A DNA stretch of 26,595 nt. Origin: Euplotes aediculatus (Eukaryota > Ciliophora > Spirotrichea > Euplotida > Euplotidae). Position numbers and translations under genes: made by a program. The stretch is taken from NCBI GenBank assembly GCA_030463445.1, contig JAQGFW010034385.1:1-26595 (forward strand), in the 5' to 3' direction. The notes under the pieces were generated by a model. The model searched no databases. It was given only the letters and a program-made list of their open reading frames with translations, and was not told the DNA's origin. This document shows positions 1 to 7,152 of this stretch, piece after piece (positions within the stretch are counted from its first letter, which is position 1; the number at the start of each line of letters is the position of its first letter).

Positions 1-1
1 A

Positions 2-655
2 TTCGATAAAGCCGAGGCTTTTTCTGAAGGTTTGGCATCGGTTGCTATTGATGGCAAATACGGATTTGTGGATAAAAAAGGTAAAGTCGCGATTACACTT
101 CGATACAAATCGGCTCATAGTTTTGTTGGTGGTAGGGCCGCTGTCAGAATGCAAGATTCAAAAAAATGGGGATTTATAGATTCAAAAGATGCCCTAACCG
201 TTGCTGATATTTACGAAGAGGTCGTTGATTTTGCCGAGGGTTTATCGGTTGTTCGTACACGCAATAAGTGGGGTGTGATTGATAAAGATGGCAGTGAAGT
301 ACTACCCGTTATTTATAATTTTGTAGAGGGTTCGTCAGAGAATTTGATTGTTGTCAAAATCCAAAACAAATATGGGATTGTCAACAAATTAGGCAAAGAG
401 ATTACACCAATCAAGTACGATAACATCTGGGGCTTTTCGGAAGGACTCGCTTGCGTATCTATCAATAATAAATTTGGATTTATTGATAAATCAGGACAAG
501 AGGTTATTCCGTTGATTTATGACATGGCATATAGTTTTTCGGAAGGTTTAGCAAGAGTTTCGATTTTTGGTCGTGAAGGCTTTGTTAATAAAAAAGGTAA
601 AGAGCTATTCATCAAAAATCAACCATTTGATAATACTCTTACGAGCAGAAAGTAG
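2..655 (+). CDS. WG-repeat protein, 5'-truncated by window edge
   Basis: The frame is open from base 2 to a TAG at 653-655, so the N terminus lies outside the window. The visible roughly 217 residues consist of about six WG repeats of some 24-30 residues. Each has the pattern F(S/A)EGLA.V...(G/W)KWGFIDK.G.EV.P..YD, for example FSEGLASVAIDGKYGFVDKK and FSEGLACVSINNKFGFIDKS. WG repeats (KWG family) form beta-rich repeat proteins in bacteria and usually act as binding scaffolds; no enzymatic residues are visible. No membrane segment or sorting signal is seen in the visible part. A perfect hairpin terminator follows at 711-734. The family assignment is secure, but substrate or partner cannot be read from the sequence. 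Confidence 0.85.
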   Translation, partial: FDKAEAFSEGLASVAIDGKYGFVDKKGKVAITLRYKSAHSFVGGRAAVRMQDSKKWGFIDSKDALTVADIYEEVVDFAEGLSVVRTRNKWGVIDKDGSEVLPVIYNFVEGSSENLIVVKIQNKYGIVNKLGKEITPIKYDNIWGFSEGLACVSINNKFGFIDKSGQEVIPLIYDMAYSFSEGLARVSIFGREGFVNKKGKELFIKNQPFDNTLTSRK

Positions 656-710
656 GTTAGTTCAAAAAAGTATTTAGTTTTTCATGGTTCATATAAGTTG
701 TTTAAGGGCG

Positions 711-734
711 AAAGACGGATTTTATCCGTCTTTT
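711..734. terminator. Hairpin terminator between convergent genes
   Basis: AAAGACGGAT at 711-720 pairs perfectly with ATCCGTCTTT at 724-733 around a three-base TTT loop, a 10-bp stem followed by a short T tract on the plus strand. It lies between the WG-repeat gene and the end of the minus-strand DUF3267-like gene. The symmetry would let it serve both directions, although the T tract on the minus strand is poor. Confidence 0.7.
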
Positions 735-748
735 CACTTTTTGGTAAA

Positions 749-1378
749 TTACAAACTCGGAGCTGATTGCTCAAAGAAGTATGATTTCTTTTCTTCAAAA
801 TCATCGTAATTATAAATCTCACGTTTCCAGTTTTTGATGGCAAAATCAATCAGCATCATATCGCCTGCACAGGCTATTGAATGAATCAAAATCAATACCA
901 TAAAAAATGTGTAGTAAGCCGTAAATTGCGGCATTAAGATACCCAAAATTATGGTGATAATTACAAAAGGAGTCGCCGCCAGCAATGGGTATTCATGAAG
1001 ATGTACCACGTGCCGATTTGCCACCGTAAAAACCGCCAATCCTTTTTTGGAGAATGAAAAACGAACATCTTTTGCCCCGATTAGCCAGTAGGTGACTGCA
1101 TGGATACCTTCGTGGATAGGCAATAAGATTAAGAACATAAATGCAAACGCTGCCAATGCCTGAATCGGAGCATCGGAGAGTGAAATTTGGTCTTTGGCGA
1201 TTTTTGCACCAAAACTTCCACCTAAATAACCCAAAACAAGCATTAAAATAACTATAAATGCTTTTATAAACCAACCTTGACCGTAAGTTTTGAAAAATGG
1301 TGTTGGGTTCAAAAGGTCTATTTCGGCAATTTGCTCAAAATGTTGATTGTTTTGGAGTGTTTCGATTGTTGGTTTCAT
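749..1378 (-). CDS. DUF3267-like membrane zincin (putative metallopeptidase)
   Basis: A 209-residue integral membrane protein. Hydrophobic segments lie near residues 37-55, 72-95 and 125-170. The second carries HEGIH (residues 89-93), the HExxH zinc motif, directly followed by VTYWLIGAKDVRF. A later segment ends HSIACAGDMMLIDF, with an Asp that fits the GD end motif of the DUF3267 putative zincin family. That layout (HExxH at the end of one helix, GD after a late helix pair) is known for this family; the substrate is unknown. It follows the DUF922-like gene on the same strand after a 32-base gap holding a degenerate REP-like palindrome. Start ATG is at 1378. Confidence 0.72.
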   Translation of the reverse strand: MKPTIETLQNNQHFEQIAEIDLLNPTPFFKTYGQGWFIKAFIVILMLVLGYLGGSFGAKIAKDQISLSDAPIQALAAFAFMFLILLPIHEGIHAVTYWLIGAKDVRFSFSKKGLAVFTVANRHVVHLHEYPLLAATPFVIITIILGILMPQFTAYYTFFMVLILIHSIACAGDMMLIDFAIKNWKREIYNYDDFEEKKSYFFEQSAPSL

Positions 1379-1390
1379 ATTTTTAGGGAT

Positions 1391-1412
1391 AAACGAGTTG
1401 AAAACCCGATTT
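1391..1412. repeat. REP-like palindrome, degenerate copy
   Basis: The segment contains CGAGTTGAAAACCCG, one substitution away from the perfect palindromic core CGGGTTGAAAACCCG found (as its complement) at 7023-7043. One extra A also breaks the outer stem. It sits in the 32-base gap between two minus-strand genes and overlaps the stop codon (1411-1413) of the upstream one. Related copies lie at 7023-7043 and 18888-18908. Confidence 0.5.
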
Positions 1413-2496
1413 ACAAATTAAATTCTTGTAATTGTTTACTGATTTTTTCGGTCCATTCGGTTTGGCGAATGGTGTTTAGGCTGTGATTCGTCTCGGCATC
1501 GTAGGCTTTTTGCATTTGATTCATCTCACGATAAAAATCAATGTATTCGTATTGTATCAAACTATTCAAATCATTGATTGTTTGGGCTTCGAGTTCGAGA
1601 ATTCGTTTCTTGAATCTTTCGGAAATGATTCGGGCAATGTCAAAATGCAACTGCTCATGAGCCAATGCAAACTCAGTTTTTGATTCGGTTGAAGCCCACG
1701 ACATCCCACGCACCATGTAGGGTTTTACTTGGATATATGCCCAAATAATGCCCTCTTTTACCGTGAATTTGCCCGTATAAGCGAAGTTAGCGAATACAGC
1801 CGCACCATAATTTGGCGGACTAAATGCTGGTCTTCGACCCCTAAAGTCATCCCACTTCAGCTTACGGGTGTAATGATAAATCGTGTCTTCATCGTTTTGG
1901 AGCGTATCGGGCAAAAACACAATCTTAACACCCTTGGCCAATCGTTCGTCTTTTAGAGAATTTAGCCCAAACCAACCATTTAGGTATTTGATTGTGCTAT
2001 TGATAGATTTACGAATCAATGGCTCGAAATTATCGACGTGGGCTGTTCCGAGTGTACGGGTGTAGGAATGACCTGCTTCGGCACTTGTAATTTCTATAGT
2101 ATCGTTTTTACTAATTCTTTCAAAACCAACCCAAAGTCGTAGTTCGCCTTCGATTCGGTCAGCATTGATTTTCTTTTCTTTGATACTCAATTCTTTTACT
2201 TTAAATATCACCTTAACTCCCGCAGAATCTTGAATGAGATTTCTGATTAGATAGTTTTGGATTGACTTCGTAATTCCGCCCGACAGAGAAACGTTTTCTC
2301 TACCGCCATCAACTGTAAAAAGGCTACCGAGCGAACTAATTGAAGATGATGCCGAAACAATCTGAAAACCTTTTGCAGATGGATAAATCCGTTGATTTTT
2401 TAGCGAAATGTAGATTTGTGAATATGAATATGACGAACAAAATAGTAGAATCATCAAGCACAAACATTGCCCAATATTTCTATTTTTTTTGTTCAT
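1411..2496 (-). CDS. Secreted DUF922-like putative Zn-dependent protease
   Basis: A 361-residue exported protein. Residues 1-27 form a signal peptide (basic start, then LCLMILLFCSSYSYSQ). Residues 30-190 are beta-rich and unassigned. Residues about 205-300 match the layout of DUF922, described as predicted secreted Zn-dependent proteases: RKLKWDDFRG near 211-220, then strands, then SWASTESKTEFALAHEQLHFDIA with HExxH at 280-284. The C terminus is helical, a likely zincin lid or coiled coil. The gene overlaps the LysE-type gene by four bases (TCAT on plus, ATGA on minus), so the two are probably translationally coupled. A second, unrelated HExxH protein follows downstream. DUF922 assignment is from motif context, with moderate confidence; the substrate is unknown. 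Confidence 0.65.
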   Translation of the reverse strand: MNKKNRNIGQCLCLMILLFCSSYSYSQIYISLKNQRIYPSAKGFQIVSASSSISSLGSLFTVDGGRENVSLSGGITKSIQNYLIRNLIQDSAGVKVIFKVKELSIKEKKINADRIEGELRLWVGFERISKNDTIEITSAEAGHSYTRTLGTAHVDNFEPLIRKSINSTIKYLNGWFGLNSLKDERLAKGVKIVFLPDTLQNDEDTIYHYTRKLKWDDFRGRRPAFSPPNYGAAVFANFAYTGKFTVKEGIIWAYIQVKPYMVRGMSWASTESKTEFALAHEQLHFDIARIISERFKKRILELEAQTINDLNSLIQYEYIDFYREMNQMQKAYDAETNHSLNTIRQTEWTEKISKQLQEFNL

Positions 2497-3116
2497 TTTT
2501 TTGAAAGTAATGCAATTCGGATTCCGAGGTAAATCAAAACGATTCCGGTGATTTTTTCTTGAATTTGGCTAAATTTCAGGAATCTAACAAGCCAATTGCC
2601 CAATTTACCAAACAAAATAGCAACGAGAATGTTTACGATAGTCCCAGACAGATTAAACCACATTCCCAAAATGAGTAATTGCCAATGGTAATCGTTGCTT
2701 TCGGTGTGGATAAATTGCGGCAAAAATGCCAAAAAGAACAATGCAACTTTGGGGTTTAGTGTATTGGTGATTACTCCCTGCCAAAATATTTTTTTTAAGC
2801 TAATTGGTTCATTTTGAACCAATTCAAACTTTGAATTCTTAGAAGAAATGCTTTTTATGCCGAGGTAAATCAGGTAGGCTGCCCCGAGGTATTTGATTAC
2901 TTCAAAAGCCCAAGCAGATTGAGCAATGATTGCCGAAACTCCAACGACCGCCGCCAACAAATGAACCAAACAACCAACAGCAATACCCAAAGCCGAGATA
3001 ACTCCTGCCCAAATGCCTTGGTTGGTACTTTTAGTAGCGACATAAATCATGTCATTGCCGGGCGTGATGTTGAGCATCAAAGACGCAAATGCAAACATCC
3101 AGAAATCTTGAGGCAT
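2493..3116 (-). CDS. LysE/RhtB-family amino-acid exporter
   Basis: A 207-residue inner-membrane protein with about six hydrophobic segments. The N-terminal MLNITPGNDMIYVATKSTNQG matches the family hallmark NLTPGPxxxxxxxxS..G, with D in place of the usual P after GN. The next helix (GVISALGIAVGCLVH) and the mid-protein GVITNTLNPKVALFFLAFLPQF are also typical of LysE/RhtB translocators. These proteins export amino acids or related small metabolites; the exact substrate cannot be told. The start is the ATG at 3114-3116, and the stop overlaps the ATG of the secreted DUF922-like gene. The 138 bases up to gntP contain only short GGTTT-type direct repeats and no clear promoter. Confidence 0.88.
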   Translation of the reverse strand: MPQDFWMFAFASLMLNITPGNDMIYVATKSTNQGIWAGVISALGIAVGCLVHLLAAVVGVSAIIAQSAWAFEVIKYLGAAYLIYLGIKSISSKNSKFELVQNEPISLKKIFWQGVITNTLNPKVALFFLAFLPQFIHTESNDYHWQLLILGMWFNLSGTIVNILVAILFGKLGNWLVRFLKFSQIQEKITGIVLIYLGIRIALLSKK

Positions 3117-3254
3117 GGGAAAAAGGTTTTAAGGTTTACGGTTTACCGTGGTTTTGGTGGTTTAGTTTTATTATTTCATTCCTGCGATATTCAGACTATG
3201 CAATTAATTAATCCTGAAGGGGACGCAATGATTATCGCAATCAAAGTTCACTAT

Positions 3255-4586
3255 TTACAGCAACAAATACAACAAAACCACCACCAGAAAACTCACAAAA
3301 CCCTGAATACCAGTCAGGATTGTATGGGTTCGGTAGGCGTCACGGGTTGTCAGACCAGTGAATTGAGCCACTACCCAAAACCAAGCATCGTTGGTGTGCG
3401 ATACGACCATCGCACCGCTACCGACTGCCATGACAACCAATACTATTTGCAGACTTTCGGTAAAACCCATTGAAGCTAAAAGCGGAGCTAAAATGCTCGT
3501 TGTCAGGACCATAGATGTTGTTGTCGAGCCTTGGGCAGTTTTGAAAAATGCCGCAATCAGAAACGCCATTGCTAAAAAGACAACTCCTGAAACTTCGTTG
3601 TGGGCCAACCAATTACTCACCATGTCTTTGAGTTCGGTTTCTTTCAGAATCGCCCCGAAAGCCCCACCAGCACCCACAAGTACGAGGGTTGTACCGCAGT
3701 GTTCGATTCCGTTTTTGAAGCAAGCAAAAATACGTTCGGATGGTTTTTCGGGGAATAATGTATAACTAAAAAATATAGCAATCAAAAAAGAAACCAATGG
3801 ACTTCCCAAGAAAACCATCCACTTTGTAATTGAGCTATCTGGATTGATGATTTTGGCAAATGAAGCAGCCGAAATTAAGATTATCGGTAATAAAATCGGC
3901 ATAAAGGCTTTCCAAGCGGGCGGAAGTTTTGGATGATTTGATTCTTGGATTTTGTCCGAATCAACGTCTTCGATAATTTCTAAATCTTTGGCGTAACGAT
4001 TGGCAAACCACGTGCTTACAAACAAACTCGGAATCGAGACAACCAAACCCACCAGAATAACCAATCCAATCGAATCAGAAATATTAAGATTGCCTGCCGC
4101 CGAAAGTGGGCCTGGAGTAGGCGGAACAAGCGTGTGTGTGGCAAATAATCCACCCGAAAGTGCAATCGCAATCGTTCCGAGTGGTTTATTGGCTTTTTTC
4201 GCTACGATTTTATTGAGTTTTGAGAGAATGATAAATCCCGAATCACAAAAAACAGGAATCCCGACAATCGCCCCTATGATTGACATCGCAAAAGATGGGT
4301 GTTTCTTACCAAAGGTATCCAGAATCACCTCCGAAACCTTAATTGCCGCCCCAGATTTATCTAAAATCGCCCCGATGATACATCCCAAAATTACCATCAA
4401 GCCAATCTTCGACATCAATTCGCCAAAGCCTTTTCCAATGGTTTCCGCCAATTTATCAATCGGTAATCCTGCAAAAATACCAACTCCCAAAGCCGCCAGA
4501 AGCAATCCAATGAGTGGATGAAGTTTGAGAAGTGTCGAAGAAAAAATAATGAAGGCAATCGCAAGGATGACAACGAGGATAATCAT
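3255..4586 (-). CDS. GntP-family gluconate/sugar-acid:H+ symporter
   Basis: A 443-residue, very hydrophobic protein with about 12-14 membrane segments, the normal length for the GntP family. Family landmarks include LHPLIGLLLAALGVGIFAGL near residue 22, GIPVFCDSGFIIL near 110, and ATHTLVPPTPGPLSAAGNL near 150-168, the best marker of Gnt permeases. KTAQGSTTTSMVLTT and SHTNDAWFWVV lie in the C-terminal half. The family takes up gluconate, idonate, fructuronate or glycerate with protons; the substrate cannot be fixed because no kinase or dehydratase gene is adjacent. It is divergent from the ABC-F gene, and the LysE gene follows in the same direction. Confidence 0.92.
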   Translation of the reverse strand: MIILVVILAIAFIIFSSTLLKLHPLIGLLLAALGVGIFAGLPIDKLAETIGKGFGELMSKIGLMVILGCIIGAILDKSGAAIKVSEVILDTFGKKHPSFAMSIIGAIVGIPVFCDSGFIILSKLNKIVAKKANKPLGTIAIALSGGLFATHTLVPPTPGPLSAAGNLNISDSIGLVILVGLVVSIPSLFVSTWFANRYAKDLEIIEDVDSDKIQESNHPKLPPAWKAFMPILLPIILISAASFAKIINPDSSITKWMVFLGSPLVSFLIAIFFSYTLFPEKPSERIFACFKNGIEHCGTTLVLVGAGGAFGAILKETELKDMVSNWLAHNEVSGVVFLAMAFLIAAFFKTAQGSTTTSMVLTTSILAPLLASMGFTESLQIVLVVMAVGSGAMVVSHTNDAWFWVVAQFTGLTTRDAYRTHTILTGIQGFVSFLVVVLLYLLL

Positions 4587-4718
4587 AAGTTTAGATTTTA
4601 GGGCGAATAAAAATCAAATTTGGATTTATGTAGCTATCGAAGCAAGTTTTTGAGCCAAAATCTATCAAAATGTTTAGTTTCATAAAATGCTTATACTGCT
4701 TTTGTCTTTATTTATTTG

Positions 4719-4726
4719 TACCTTTG
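4719..4726 (+). promoter_or_regulatory. -7 element TACCTTTG upstream of ABC-F gene
   Basis: TACCTTTG matches the Bacteroidota sigma-A -7 consensus TAnnTTTG. A TTTG lies upstream at 4701-4704, at a short spacing for a -33 element. Transcription from here would start near 4733. That excludes the upstream in-frame ATG at 4687 and supports the ATG at 4753. Confidence 0.5.
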
Positions 4727-4752
4727 CACCTCGAAAACTCAGAACTCAAAAA

Positions 4753-6378
4753 ATGCTATCAGTATCTAATCTCTCGTTGCGTTTTGGTAAACGTATATTA
4801 TTTGAAGACGTAAATATCAAATTTACCGAAGGCAATTGCTACGGTCTTATCGGGGCAAATGGTGCGGGTAAATCTACTTTTATAAAAATCCTTTCGGGTG
4901 AAATCGACCCTACTTCTGGCTCAATTGCCATGAATCCGGGCGAGAGGATGTCTATTTTAAAGCAAAATCAAAACGATTTTGACGAATTTACGGTATTGAA
5001 TACCGTTTTGATGGGGAATAAAAAACTCTACGACATCATCCAAGAAAAAGATGCGATTTACGCAAAACCAGACTTCTCGGAAGAAGACGGAAACCGTGCT
5101 GCCGAACTTGAAGGCGAGTTTGCCGAAATGAACGGCTGGGAAGCCGAATCTGATGCGGCGGCATTGTTGAGTGGTTTGGGCATCAGTGAGGATATTCATT
5201 ATGCTACGATGTCAGAATTGAACGGCTCTGAAAAAGTGAAAATCCTTTTGGCACAAGCCCTTTTTGGAAATCCTGATATATTATTGCTCGATGAGCCTAC
5301 TAATAACCTTGATGTTGAGTCAATTATGTGGCTTGAAAACTTCTTGGCCGATTTCAAGAATACGGTCATCGTGGTCTCGCACGACCGCCATTTCTTAGAT
5401 GAAGTTTGTACGCACATCGCCGATTTAGATTTTGGTAAAATCCAGATGTATGCAGGTAACTATACTTTCTGGTACGAGTCTTCGCAATTAGCAGCTCGCC
5501 AACGTGCCGACCAGAATAAGAAAAACGACGAAAAACGTAAAGAATTAGAAGAATTCATCCGCCGATTCTCTGCCAATGTGGCAAAATCTAAGCAGGCTAC
5601 GGCTCGTCAGAAAATGTTGGATAAACTGACGGTTGATGACATCAAACCTTCTTCTCGCAAATATCCATTCATCAACTTCAAAGGCGACCGTGAAGTAGGC
5701 GACCAAGTACTGACGGTCGAAAATCTCTCTAAAAAAGCCGAAGACGGTACGTATCTATTCAAAAATATTTCATTTTCGATTAATAAAGGCGATAAAGCTG
5801 CTTTCTTCTCACGCGATAGCGTAGCAGTAACGGCATTGTTCGATATTTTGATGGGAGAAGCCCAACCAGATTCTGGTGAATTTAAATGGGGTGTTACCAC
5901 AACACAATCTTACCTGCCAAATGATAACGGTAGCTATTTTAGCAATCCTAACTTAAATTTAGTGGATTGGCTACGTCAGTTTACCAACAACCCAGAGCAT
6001 GATGATAACTTTGTTCGTGGATTTTTAGGTCGAATGTTGTTCTCGGGCGATGAAGCACTCAAAAAATGTACTGTGCTTTCGGGGGGTGAAAAACAACGTT
6101 GTATGTTTAGTAAAATGATGTTTTCGGGTGCAAACGTCAATATTTTCGACGAACCAACCAACCACCTTGACCTCGAATCAATCACGGCATTGAACAACGG
6201 AATGATGGATACCAATAACGTTATATTGTTTACCTGCCATGACCATAAACTTACACAAACAGTGGCAAATCGTATCATTGAGCTTACACCTCGTGGATGT
6301 ATTGATAAGTTGATGGATTATGACGATTATATTACCGATGAGCGTGTAAAAGCTCAAAAAGAAGAATTGTATCGTTGA
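4753..6378 (+). CDS. ABC-F family ATPase, YbiT-like
   Basis: A 541-residue soluble protein with two ABC ATPase domains and no membrane segment. Domain 1 has Walker A GANGAGKS (34-41), signature-position MSELNGSEK (153-161) and Walker B LLLDEPTNNLD with VVSHDRHFLDEV. A charged linker (KKNDEKRKELEEF...) and SKQATARQKMLDKL follow, as in E. coli YbiT. Domain 2 has an intact signature LSGGEKQR (from 442) and IFDEPTNHLD, but its Walker A is replaced by FFSRDSVAV (351-359). ABC-F proteins act on ribosomes in translation or resistance; YbiT-type members are housekeeping proteins of poorly defined role. The start at 4753 is chosen over 4687 because the family begins MLSVSNLSLRFGK and a -7 motif lies between the two ATGs. 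A strong hairpin follows the gene. Confidence 0.93.
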   Translation: MLSVSNLSLRFGKRILFEDVNIKFTEGNCYGLIGANGAGKSTFIKILSGEIDPTSGSIAMNPGERMSILKQNQNDFDEFTVLNTVLMGNKKLYDIIQEKDAIYAKPDFSEEDGNRAAELEGEFAEMNGWEAESDAAALLSGLGISEDIHYATMSELNGSEKVKILLAQALFGNPDILLLDEPTNNLDVESIMWLENFLADFKNTVIVVSHDRHFLDEVCTHIADLDFGKIQMYAGNYTFWYESSQLAARQRADQNKKNDEKRKELEEFIRRFSANVAKSKQATARQKMLDKLTVDDIKPSSRKYPFINFKGDREVGDQVLTVENLSKKAEDGTYLFKNISFSINKGDKAAFFSRDSVAVTALFDILMGEAQPDSGEFKWGVTTTQSYLPNDNGSYFSNPNLNLVDWLRQFTNNPEHDDNFVRGFLGRMLFSGDEALKKCTVLSGGEKQRCMFSKMMFSGANVNIFDEPTNHLDLESITALNNGMMDTNNVILFTCHDHKLTQTVANRIIELTPRGCIDKLMDYDDYITDERVKAQKEELYR

Positions 6379-6405
6379 AATTAATAAGATAAATTGCTTT
6401 TTTGG

Positions 6406-6446
6406 AAGGAAATTTGATAGTGATTATCAAGTTTCCTTTTCTTTTT
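6406..6446 (+). terminator. Terminator after ABC-F gene
   Basis: AAGGAAATTTGATA at 6406-6419 pairs with TATCAAGTTTCCTT at 6425-6438, 14 pairs with one T-G wobble and a five-base loop, followed by T-rich sequence. It lies 28 bases after the ABC-F stop codon and isolates it from the thioredoxin gene. Confidence 0.75.
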
Positions 6447-6516
6447 GGCAGAGTCGAAACTAATTCAAGATATTTTTTCGTTAATCAATCACTACCAATA
6501 AATTACTTTTCAATCA

Positions 6517-6939
6517 ATGAAAAAACTAACCTTTTTTGCTGTTTTTGCTTTGTTGATTACAGCAAATACTTTTGCTCAATCAGGAATTAGATTTGTTCAC
6601 GGAACTTGGAAACAAGCTGTACAACAAGCCAAAAAAGAAAAAAAAATAATCTTTATGGATGCCTATACTACTTGGTGTGGGCCTTGTAAGATGCTACAAG
6701 CCAATGTTTTTCCAGATAAAGAATTAGGCGATTTTTATAATCAAAATTTTGTCAATGTAAAGATGGATATGGAATCTCCCGAAGGCGAAAGATTGGCGGC
6801 AATGTATCCGCTTCGAGGGTATCCAACTTTGTTTTTTATTGACCCATCAACTGGCAAGGTTGTTAAAGAAGTGCTTGGCTATCAGGAGATTAACGCACTT
6901 TTGAAGCACGGCAAACAAGTAGCTAAAAAGAAAGCATAA
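6517..6939 (+). CDS. Periplasmic thioredoxin-fold protein
   Basis: A 140-residue protein with a clear signal peptide (MKKLTFFAVFALLITANTFA, cleavage before QSG). The mature part is a thioredoxin fold of the DUF255/thioredoxin_7 type. GTWKQAVQQAKKEKKIIFMDAY leads into the active site TTWCGPCKM (Cys54, Cys57), and the cis-proline region is LRGYPTLFFID. A role in disulfide exchange or reduction in the periplasm is inferred from the WCGPCK site and signal peptide; the partner is unknown. It stands alone between two terminators, so it is probably monocistronic. TTACTTTTC upstream (about 6502-6510) is only a weak -7 candidate. Confidence 0.88.
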   Translation: MKKLTFFAVFALLITANTFAQSGIRFVHGTWKQAVQQAKKEKKIIFMDAYTTWCGPCKMLQANVFPDKELGDFYNQNFVNVKMDMESPEGERLAAMYPLRGYPTLFFIDPSTGKVVKEVLGYQEINALLKHGKQVAKKKA

Positions 6940-6987
6940 TAAACTGATTTCTTATTGAGAAGTTATCTATAAATTGATAATATTGAG

Positions 6988-7019
6988 CCACCGATTCTTA
7001 TGATTTGGTGGTTTTTTTT
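6988..7019 (+). terminator. Terminator after thioredoxin gene
   Basis: CCACC at 6988-6992 pairs with GGTGG at 7007-7011, with weaker pairs inside, followed directly by a run of T up to 7019. It lies about 50 bases after the thioredoxin stop. Confidence 0.75.
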
Positions 7020-7022
7020 GTA

Positions 7023-7043
7023 AAACGGGTTTTCAACCCGTTT
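7023..7043. repeat. REP-like palindrome, perfect copy
   Basis: Nine-base arms (AAACGGGTT and its complement) flank a three-base loop. The complementary strand reads CGGGTTGAAAACCCG in its core, nearly identical to the degenerate copy at 1391-1412 and similar to 18888-18908. It follows the thioredoxin terminator and has no T tract, so it is unlikely to be a second terminator. Confidence 0.6.
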
Positions 7044-7049
7044 AGTCCT

Positions 7050-7119
7050 AATAGAATAAAATTTGGTATAAAGTTATTTTTATGGTTCTTATAATGACTT
7101 TGCCAAATTTTATTCTATT
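7050..7119. repeat. 17-bp perfect inverted repeat upstream of sdaA
   Basis: AATAGAATAAAATTTGG at 7050-7066 is repeated exactly inverted as CCAAATTTTATTCTATT at 7103-7119, with a 36-base AT-rich spacer. Further partial pairing (AAAGT with ACTTT) continues inside the spacer, so the unit could fold into one long imperfect hairpin. The right arm overlaps a -7 like motif (TATTTTTG, 7116-7123). It could be a MITE-like remnant, a regulatory site or a leader structure; the sequence alone does not decide. Confidence 0.6.
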
Positions 7120-7123
7120 TTTG
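7116..7123 (+). promoter_or_regulatory. -7 like element TATTTTTG upstream of sdaA
   Basis: TATTTTTG fits TAnnTTTG and lies 29 bases before the ATG of the serine dehydratase gene. A TTTG at 7099-7102 is too close to be a standard -33 element. The motif overlaps the right arm of the 17-bp inverted repeat, so folding or protein binding there could affect transcription. Confidence 0.35.
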
Positions 7124-7152
7124 TTTAATAAACTTCATCAACATTCAAACCC

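Noticed and set aside
3391-4521. Long open frames on the plus strand within the GntP gene.
   Set aside because: They are antisense to a clearly conserved permease, lack family features and have residue composition typical of an antisense shadow.
4687-4752. An in-frame ATG at 4687 that would add 22 hydrophobic residues to the ABC-F protein.
   Set aside because: A TAnnTTTG motif lies between it and the ATG at 4753, the family starts at MLSVSNLSLRFGK, and ABC-F proteins have no signal peptide.
4957-6278. Several minus-strand frames of 70-100 residues inside the ABC-F gene.
   Set aside because: All are antisense to conserved ATPase motifs and none has a plausible start context or recognisable domain.
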